From contig CACZNK010000065.1 in NCBI GenBank assembly GCA_902782585.1, forward strand, positions 1 to 6,611: 6,611 nt of DNA, in the 5' to 3' direction. Each line of letters opens with the position of its first letter. Position 1 is the first letter of the stretch. The position numbers and the translations under genes are program-made. This stretch comes from an uncultured Ureaplasma sp. (GTDB lineage: Bacteria; Bacillota_I; Bacilli_A; Mycoplasmatales; Mycoplasmoidaceae). The notes below the pieces were generated by a model. That model searched no databases, had not been told where the DNA came from, and saw nothing but the letters and a program-made list of their open reading frames with translations. Positions 1 to 6,611 of this stretch are shown one piece after another.

Positions 1-783
1 GATCCAGATGATTTATGATATACTCATGGTGAACAAAAAATTGAAAAACTTTATCCAACGAGTGCAATAAATTTATTTACATATTATCCTGGTTGAAATC
101 AATGAAATTCTTTATTACACCAAAATAAAGGTGAAATACCAGCTAATATGTGTGATAACTACGTTAATGATTCAATTATATTACCTTCTGTTAGAAATCC
201 ATATAATTTTAACAAAAGAATTGGATATGATATATGCTTTAAATTAGGTGATTATAAAATCTTAGAAAATACTTTAAATTCATGCAAATGCGGAAAAATT
301 ACCACATATCATGGAATGGAAAATCAAGAAACTGAACTCCTAGATCAAATTAATCAAATATTTGGTTTAAGTTATGATTATCATTTTTGAGAAGATATTA
401 ACAATAAAACAATATTAAGAAATCAAGATTTAAATAAATTAATTGGCAAAACATTAGACTATGATGGTTTTTGTGCTACCTCATTAAGTCGTAAAATGGC
501 TTGAGATTATATTTATTTCCCAACATTTGATGGTCAATTTTATAATGCTATTTTTTATGAAATAGATATTGATGAAAATACAAATGGTGCATATGTATCT
601 AGTAAAAAACATTTGTTTAATAGACTTCCACTTGCATGACCTCATGAAAAACAAATATTATTATCATCAAAATTAAAACTAAAAGTTACTTCAGCTTCAT
701 GATCAAATTCTAATGGTGAGAAAAATATCTTGATAATCAAATGTAAAGGTTATCATGAACCAAGTAATAGTCAAATTATCTAA
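1..783 (+). CDS. ADP-ribosyltransferase-fold protein with altered catalytic residues (5' end missing)
   Basis: The frame is open from the window edge to TAA at 781-783, giving 260 visible residues with 7 in-frame TGA (Trp) codons and no TGG. The visible part resembles the catalytic half of toxin-type mono-ADP-ribosyltransferases (ART clade, iota toxin/C3-like), which move ADP-ribose from NAD+ onto proteins. Three landmarks occur in the family order. TTYHGM (visible residues 102-106) sits where the family has YRG. GFCATSLS (156-163) matches the F-x-STSL strand. EKQILL (216-221) followed by KLKLKV matches the ExE-V-L-L loop and strand with the same spacing. The catalytic residues themselves differ: Arg is His104, STS is ATS, and the second Glu of ExE is Gln218. 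It may be catalytically dead or changed in specificity. The upstream 100 residues, with NPYNFNKRIGYDI, fit the helices preceding the YRG strand. A signal peptide cannot be judged because the start lies outside the window. The next gene starts 30 bases downstream. The fold call is moderately sure; activity is unknown. Confidence 0.6.
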
Positions 784-797
784 TGTGAATATATAAT
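768..797 (+). promoter_or_regulatory. Candidate promoter for the glycosyltransferase gene
   Basis: A perfect TATAAT lies at 792-797 in the short gap after the ART-like gene. TAGTCA at 768-773, 18 bases upstream, matches 4 of 6 positions of the -35 consensus. Transcription would start near 804, only about 10 bases before the ATG at 814, giving an almost leaderless message. That would fit the absence of a clear Shine-Dalgarno sequence. Mycoplasma promoters depend mainly on the -10 element, but TATAAT-like strings are common by chance in such A+T-rich DNA, so this is tentative. Confidence 0.35.
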
Positions 798-813
798 ATA
801 AAGAATCATATCA

Positions 814-2658
814 ATGTCTAATAGTTTTGGAAATTCAAGTAATTATTTTAGAGTTAAACATTGAAAGCATTTTATAATATTAGCTTTTGTAAGTTCTTTT
901 GTACTTAATGCTCTAATTTTTTATTTATTTGTGTTTTGCCCTGATTTTGTTTTTAAGAAAAATAACATATGCTTTATGGAATATTTAAATATTTCATTTA
1001 ATAGAGTAAACTTACGGCCATTATTTTATTCATATTTAATCACATATGTGATTAACCAAATATTATTAGTTCCAATAATGGTTTTTGCTTTTTTTGTTGT
1101 GTATTATTTGTCAAATTTAAAAAGTATAATTACGGGAGTCTGTAATAAACATATCAAAATATTAAATTCATGTACCACAAGTGAATTCCACGATAAGGTT
1201 GCTTTGGTTGTTGGAGTATGCAATGATTTTTCACCAAATTCACTTTTGCAATCAGCAAACCAAACATATAAGAATATTGATGTTTGAATTTGTGATGATT
1301 CAAGCAATCCAATTAAAATTAAAGAAATTGATGATTTTGTAAAGAAACATAAAAATTATTATGTTTGCCGAAGGGATGAACAGCATAGAAAACAACACCC
1401 AACAAAAATAGGCAATGTTACATATTGGTTGCATAAATATGGTTCAAAATATGACTATGTATTTGAAAATGATTCAAGTTCAATAGTTACTTCAACATTT
1501 GTTGAAAATTCATTATGTTATTTCCATTCTCCAATATTATCAAATATGAAAATTAATTGTATTAATTGTAATGGAAATTTTTATCAGCTTGACAAATTAA
1601 TATCAAAAGTAAGTAGTTTTGAATGACAATTATGAAATGAAATACATCGTGCAATCTCTTTAATAGATGGTACTCGAATATTTAATGATGGTTGATGTGC
1701 ATTATATAAAACTTCAACTTTAATGCAGATTCCATTAGAAGATGTTGAATGTGCCTCATGTGATTCTGCACGTGGCGCATGATTATCAAAGCATGGATAT
1801 AAATCTATCATGAATCCATTTGATTTTGGAGGTAAAATGGCAATTCAGAATATGCAAGCTTTTGAAAAACAAAGAACTAAATGATTTGGTGCAGATATTT
1901 TTATGTGACATAAGAATATGCTTTTTAACTCTAAAGAACATGTATTATGAAATCTTCGATCATTAGTTTTATTTGTGCTTCCAATACCTTTGTTTGCTAC
2001 CTGGTTGATTCATATGATAACACTCATTATTATGAAGCTTGATTATGTAAATTTTACATCTTTATTGTTAACTGAAATTCTATTTATTACAATCTGATTT
2101 ATAATACCAATGTTCTTTTTGATTTATAATTATAAACTTAAAGCATTTAAAATTATCTTACATCTAATAATATCACTTATGTTGGGATCTACAATGTTTT
2201 ATAAAAGATGAATTATTTACTTTTTTGCTTTGATTTTTAAGAAAAAGCAAAACAAATGGTATGTAACCAATAAAAATTTAATAGGTAAAACATCATTTTC
2301 CAATAAGTTAAAATTATGTACTATTGAGTTTACCATTTTAATATTTTATTCAGTATTATTCATTTTAATTTCTATTATAACTGCCAATTTAGATAATAAT
2401 GCTGACCACATTGATATAGAAATCGTTACAAATTTTAACATTATAATTCGTTATATGCTATACTGAGTAGTTATCTTTCCAACATTTACATTACCATCAT
2501 TTTTTTACATTATATTTACATTCATTGGTGAAATTAAAGTTAAAAATGGATATAATCCAAATAGTTCAAAACCATTCCCAATTGAAAAATATGATTTTAG
2601 ACATAAATTCATAGAAGAATTTGAAATTAAGAATAAAAAAAGACTTAATAAGCATTAA
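814..2658 (+). CDS. Membrane-bound processive family 2 glycosyltransferase (polysaccharide synthase)
   Basis: The 614-residue protein reads through 12 in-frame TGA (Trp) codons; 3 Trp are TGG. ATG 814 is the first start after an in-frame TAA at 799 and precedes the first membrane helix, but has only a weak AAAG as possible ribosome site. Two N-terminal membrane segments (about 18-41 and 70-98) lead into a cytosolic GT-A domain (about 128-360). This is followed by about five more segments (about 381-406, 416-440, 446-475, 499-525, 540-575). Catalytic landmarks run in GT2 order: ICDDSS (Asp161/162, nucleotide binding); FENDSS (218-220, an E-x-D version of the metal-binding DxD); CDSARGAWLSKHG (Asp317, resembling the HD-x-VEAA-L-RR-G base motif of MdoH-type synthases); and KQRTKW (353-357, a variant of QxxRW). 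Such enzymes polymerise sugars from nucleotide-sugar donors and export the chain through their own membrane domain. Mycoplasmas use relatives such as GsmA for capsule or secreted glycan. The sugar and linkage cannot be read from sequence. Two CxxC pairs (249/252 and 313/316) are unusual. Confidence 0.87.
1036..1055. repeat. 20-bp perfect palindrome inside the glycosyltransferase gene
   Basis: TTAATCACAT is followed directly by its reverse complement, with no spacer. The core TCACATATGTGA resembles a two-fold operator half-site pair. It lies in codons for the second membrane segment (residues about 75-81, LITYVIN). It could be a binding site for a dimeric protein, a cruciform or hairpin sequence, or chance from codon choice. 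No function is claimed. Confidence 0.85.
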
Positions 2659-2664
2659 GCTTCT

Positions 2665-3948
2665 ATGAAACATTATAATAGCAAAAGCTTTTTGGATTAT
2701 CTTGTAGATGAAATTGTTCATAAAAAACATTCAATATTTTTAACTGGTAGTGCTGGTGTTGGTAAAACAACACTATTACAAAATCTAAAAAAAGAGCTTG
2801 ATGCAATAGATAAACCTGCTGTATTAACTTCTACAACTGGTTTAAGTTCTTTTCATTTAGGTGGAGTTACAATTCATAAATTTATGGGTATTAATATTCA
2901 AAAGAATACTTCATATTTAAATTATTTTTCACATACATTTCAATTTTCAGCATTAAAAAAACGTCTTGCAAAATTTGATGTAATCATCATTGATGAGATT
3001 TCAATGTTACGTGCTGATCAATTTACTTTGATTGATCTTGCATTAAAAAAAGCATGTGAAAATAATAAACCATTTGGTGGTAAAATAGTTGTCTTTTCAG
3101 GTGATTTTTATCAAATACCTCCTGTGGTATTAGAAAATGAAATTAAAAAGAATCAATGAATATTTACAAGTGAACCATGATTAAAAAGCAATATTAAAGT
3201 TTATAAATTAGTCCATGTACACCGTCAAAGTAATAATGAATTCGTTAATTGCCTTGATGAAATCAAGGAAGGAAGAGTAAATTCAAAACAAGTTAAAAAA
3301 CTTATTAAAATGTGTGAAAAAAGAAAACCAACCAAAAATGACACTATATTTTTTGCAACCAATGAAGAATGCGATAAATTCAATAAAAAGAAAATTAATC
3401 AACTTTCAGGTAAACTAGTTACATATACAGCTATAGTTGCCGGTAAAAGAAAACAATATAACAAAGATGCTATTATCCGTGAATGCATTGCTAAAGAAGT
3501 GTTAGAATTAAAAGTTGGCACAAGAGTAATCATTGTTTTTAATGATCCTAAAAATCGATTTGTTAATGGTACTAAAGCCACAATAACAAAACTAAATGAG
3601 CATAATGTCGAGGTTTTGATTGATAATCAAATTAAACCAATAATTTTAAAAAGACATACATGAAAAAAACTTAACTATTACAATAAAACAATTGCTTATA
3701 TGAAACAAATACCAGTTATTCCAGCATATGGATTAACAATCCATAAATCACAAGGTATGACACTTGATTCAATTGCTATAGATTGTAAAAATATATTTAC
3801 ATATGGACAATTATATGTTGGTATGAGTAGGGTAAGAGATGCTAAAAATATGTCATTGATTCATTTTGATAACTCAAAAGTTATTACAAGCAAAACTGTA
3901 AAAAATTACTATAAAAATACCAAAATGAAAGAAATTTATATTGAATAA
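2665..3948 (+). CDS. Compact PIF1-family ATP-dependent DNA helicase (superfamily 1B)
   Basis: The 427-residue protein has 3 in-frame TGA (Trp) codons and no TGG. Helicase motifs appear in order. Walker A is GSAGVGKTT (28-36, Lys34). Motif Ia is around LTSTTGLSSFHLGGVTIHKF. Walker B is IIIDEIS (107-113, Asp110-Glu111), followed by PFGGK (136-140). Motif III is GDFYQIPPV (146-154), and VHRQ lies at 185-188. The second RecA-like domain has LKVGTRVIIVFND and FVNGTKATI, then AYGLTIHKSQGMTLD (354-368) and YVGMSRVRD (384-392, candidate arginine finger Arg389). These are diagnostic of PIF1/RecD2-like 5'-3' helicases; the IDEIS and PFGGK context favours PIF1. The family unwinds G-quadruplexes, R-loops and stalled forks. 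The protein holds little beyond the motor core, with no large N- or C-terminal domain. ATG 2665 lies 6 bases after the glycosyltransferase stop in the same frame, without a clear Shine-Dalgarno, so reinitiation by ribosomes ending the upstream gene is plausible. The specific substrate is unknown. Confidence 0.92.
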
Positions 3949-3962
3949 CTAATGTTTAGTTA
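3946..3962. terminator. Inverted repeat across the abutting convergent stop codons (possible weak bidirectional terminator)
   Basis: TAACTAA (3946-3952) pairs perfectly with TTAGTTA (3956-3962) across a TGT loop, a 7-bp stem. Its left arm contains the helicase stop (TAA) and the complement of the oxidoreductase stop (CTA). The stem is almost entirely A-T and has no run of T after it on either strand, so it is not a classic intrinsic terminator. It is the only candidate hairpin I saw at this gene end. Confidence 0.25.
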
Positions 3963-6611
3963 GTTCATTTCTTCGTTCAATAGCATTAGATTCACTAGCT
4001 TTAAATAATTCATCGGCTTTAGTTGGTTGAGATTTTAGTAAGTTAGCATATCTTCTTTGCTTTTTAATGAAATCAATATATTTCATTGTAGGAGATACTG
4101 AATCAATACTCATTGGTTTAGGATTACGTGGGTCATAACGATATAATGTTCAATAACCTGATTGAACAGCTTCTTTTTCAATATTTTGAGACATTGACAT
4201 ATTTACACCGTGGTTGATACATGGAGCATAACAAATGATTAAACTTACACCATTATAAGATTCAGCTTCAACCATTGCATTAATTAATTGTTGTGGGTTT
4301 GCTCCCATAGCAACTTGTGCAACATATACATCCTTATATGTTATAGCAATTTCACCTAAGTCTTTTTTACGAGTTAGTTTACCACTTGATGCAAATTTAG
4401 TTACACAACCCATAGGAGTTGCTTTTGATGCTTGACCACCAGTATTTGAATATAATTCAGTATCAAGTACTAAGATGTTTACATTAGCACCACTTGCTAA
4501 TATGTGATCAACACCATCAAAATCTATATCATAACTTCATCCATCACCACCGATAATTCAGAATGATTTTTTAGATAAGTAATTTTTATTATCATTAATG
4601 ATTTTTATTAATGACTTATCATTTGAACTTTTAATTGTTTTAAGCAAGTAATTTGCATAGTCATTAGATTTCTTATCATTTCATGAATCTAATAAATTAG
4701 ATAATGATTTTTTAATATTAGCATTTTTAGTATTCTTTACAACTGTTGATAATTGTCTAAATAGATTATCACGCTGATATTTATAGGATAAATACATTCC
4801 ATAACCAAATTCAGCATTATCTTCAAATAACGAATTAGCTCAACTTGGTCCATGACCATTTTCATCAAGTGCAAATGGACAACTTGGAGCACTACCACTA
4901 TAAATTGAACTACATCCTGTTGCATTAGCAACAATTAGACGATCACCAAATAACTGCGAAACTAGTTTAACATATGGTGTTTCTCCACAACCAGCGCAAG
5001 CACCATTAAATTCAAAGAAAGGTTTTAAGAATTGAACCATTTTTACAGACGGTTTAGCAAATACAGAAAATATTTTGTTTTTATCATATTTCTTTGCTGT
5101 TTCTAAGAATTCATAATTTTTAATTTGTTCCTTACTATTAGTTTTTAATGGTTTCATTTCTAATGCTTTAACTGGACAAGAGTTAGCACATAATTTGCAT
5201 CCTGTGCAATCCAATGGTGAAACCTGTATTGAATATATAGCATCTTTTAAACCAATTGCATTTTTTATTTTTAAACTTTTTGGTGCATTTTTTAATTCTT
5301 TTTTATCTAAAACATAACTTCTAATAGATGCATGTGGACAAACGAATGAACACATACCACATTGAATGCATTTGTTTTGATCACAGATTGGAATAGATTC
5401 AGCAATTCCTCGTTTTTCATATTGAGCTGTTCCAATAGGATAACTACCATCTGCTGAAAATAATGAAACAGGTAGTTCATTACCTTTCTTTTCACTAATT
5501 GGTTTCATAATCTTGTTATAAAACTCACTTTTAATGTATTTTTTAATAAATGATGATGATTTTGTATTAATAATTGGTTTTGTATCAATCTTCTTTAATT
5601 CGCTAGTTGCATTATCAATAGCTACTATATTAGCTTTGACAATTGCTTCACCTTTTTTAGCATATGATTTAGTTGCATATGCTTTCATTTCATTAACAGC
5701 AAGTTTGAAATCAATAATATTGGTTATTTTAAAGAAACAAGCTTGCATAATAGTATTAACTCTATTGCCTAAACCACTTGAAATAGCAACTTTAGATGCT
5801 GGAATTATATATAATTCCGCATTTTTTTGCTTTAATTGTTTTTTAAAGTTTTCTGGTAAATCACGAGCTAATTGTTCGAGTGATAAATCAGTATTTAATA
5901 AAACTTTACCATTTTGTTTTATATTAGCTAAGATATCAAAATTATGAACGAATACATAATTGTGGATGGCAATGAAATCTGCATGTTGGATAACATATGG
6001 TTTCTTAATTTCATTATCTGAAATTCTTAAATGTGAAGCAGTTAAACTTCCTGATTTTTTTGAATCGTATTCAAAAAAAGCTTGAACAGCTTTATTAGTT
6101 CTTGTACCAATAATTTTGATTGTACTTTTGTTTGCTGAAACTGTACCATCAGATCCTAAACCATAGAAAATACATTCATAATCTTTAGATTTAGCATCAT
6201 ATGGATGTTTTGGTTTTGGTAACGATTTAAATGTTACATCATCATTAATACCAACACTAAAGTGATTAATTGGAGATTTAGCATGCATATTTTCAAATAC
6301 ACTAACAACATTATTTGGTGTAAAATCTTTACCACCTATACCATATCTACCACAATAAACTTTTAATTTATCATAGCCATTCTCCTTTAATGCTGAAGCT
6401 ACATCAACATATAAAGGTTCACCAACTGCCCCAGCTTCTTTGGTTCGATCGAGAACAGTAATATTCTTAACTGTTTTTGGTAAAGTATTAACAAATGCTT
6501 TAGTATTAAAAGGACGATATAAATGTACTTTTAATACACCTGAAAATGCAGGTAATTTAGCTTTATTAACTACGAGTTCAACAGTATCACAACCACTACC
6601 CATTAAAACAA
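3949..6611 (-). CDS. nifJ: Pyruvate:ferredoxin (flavodoxin) oxidoreductase, C-terminal three quarters (start outside window)
   Basis: About 886 residues of a protein usually near 1,170-1,200 are visible. It ends at TAG (complement of CTA 3949-3951); the missing part is mainly pyrimidine-binding domain I. The enzyme converts pyruvate and CoA to acetyl-CoA and CO2 and passes electrons to ferredoxin or flavodoxin. Numbering from Met at 6603: MGSGCDTVE and VLKVHLYRPF (domain II), then GKDFTPNNVVSVF (domain III). A two-cluster ferredoxin domain has Cys407/412/415/418/422 (CIQCGMCSFVCPH) and Cys466/469/472/476 (DCTGCKLCANSCP). CAGCGE (Cys536, Cys539) and YAPC (Cys795) supply Cys for the proximal cluster. 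GDGWSYDIDFDG (686-697) and YSNTGGQ (718-724) form the thiamine diphosphate/Mg site. All these residues are intact, so it should be active. The Met at 6603 is internal to the family alignment, not the start. Five Trp are TGA, all in the last third; the first 587 residues shown contain no Trp. There is no extra C-terminal domain of the Desulfovibrio africanus type. No ferredoxin or flavodoxin gene is in view. Confidence 0.95.
5801..5818. repeat. 18-bp perfect palindrome inside the oxidoreductase gene
   Basis: GGAATTATA is followed directly by its reverse complement TATAATTCC, within codons for the AELYIIPAS segment of the oxidoreductase. The message could form only a small hairpin because there is no spacer. 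It also contains TATAAT. It may be a chance result of A+T-rich codon choice; no function is claimed. Confidence 0.8.

Noticed and set aside
1..5. Window begins with GATCC, as at a restriction-cloning boundary
   Set aside because: A five-base match at an arbitrary edge is not evidence of a cloning junction, and the reading frame is open at this point.
148..390. Separate 80-residue + strand gene under the standard code
   Set aside because: It is a piece of the ART-like gene: the frame is open upstream to the window edge and continues past TGA at 388 (Trp) to 783.
1104..1307. 67-residue - strand open frame
   Set aside because: Antisense shadow of the glycosyltransferase gene, which has clear family motifs on the + strand.
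1584..1811. 75-residue - strand open frame
   Set aside because: Antisense to the catalytic domain of the glycosyltransferase; no recognisable features of its own.
3399..3581. 60-residue - strand open frame
   Set aside because: Antisense shadow of the helicase gene between conserved motifs.
388..3663. Many in-frame TGA codons suggesting pseudogenes or frameshifts
   Set aside because: They fall at plausible Trp positions (for example the last residue of QRTKW) and frames stay open across them, so code 4 explains them without decay.
4737..4934. 65-residue - strand open frame
   Set aside because: Out-of-frame shadow of the oxidoreductase, covering its conserved NSLFEDNAEFGYGM region.
5307..5495. 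62-residue - strand open frame
   Set aside because: Out-of-frame shadow over the ferredoxin-like Cys motifs of the oxidoreductase.
5534..5947. 137-residue hydrophobic + strand open frame resembling a membrane protein
   Set aside because: Antisense to the oxidoreductase. The hydrophobic look comes from reading A-rich lysine/asparagine codons backwards as T-rich Phe/Leu/Ile codons.
6601..6603. Met at the top of the - strand open frame as the start of the oxidoreductase
   Set aside because: MGSGCDTVE matches an internal motif of the family, and the frame stays open upstream (Val, Leu) to the window edge.

Overview
The window looks like part of a mollicute (Mycoplasma-type) chromosome. The DNA is strongly A+T-rich (by eye about 70%). 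Every gene reads through in-frame TGA codons that must mean tryptophan (genetic code 4): I counted about 27 in-frame TGA against 3 in-frame TGG. Read with the standard code, the genes break into short fragments; read with TGA as Trp, four long, clean genes fill almost the whole window.

Layout: three genes on the + strand lie head to tail. First is the 3' part of a gene for an ADP-ribosyltransferase-fold protein (1-783). Next is a 614-residue membrane-bound family 2 glycosyltransferase of the processive polysaccharide-synthase type (814-2658). Third is a compact PIF1-family DNA helicase of 427 residues (2665-3948). The gaps are only 30 and 6 bases, so they could be one transcript; a perfect TATAAT in the first gap suggests an internal promoter for the glycosyltransferase. 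A fourth gene on the - strand converges on them. It is a pyruvate:ferredoxin (flavodoxin) oxidoreductase (3949-6611), of which roughly the last three quarters are visible. Its stop codon directly abuts the helicase stop codon, with no base between. No stretch over 300 bases lacks a gene, and I saw no tRNA, rRNA, CRISPR array or insertion sequence.

The genes do not form an obvious pathway. The first two are typical of surface or host-interaction functions (an ART-like protein and an exopolysaccharide or capsule synthase). The helicase is a genome-maintenance enzyme, and the oxidoreductase belongs to central anaerobic carbon metabolism, making acetyl-CoA and reduced ferredoxin or flavodoxin from pyruvate. 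Worth a second look are: the ART-fold protein, whose catalytic signature reads His / ATS / E-x-Q instead of Arg / STS / E-x-E; paired CxxC motifs in the glycosyltransferase catalytic domain; PFOR in a UGA=Trp organism; two long perfect palindromes inside coding sequence; and the zero-gap convergent gene end sitting in an inverted repeat.
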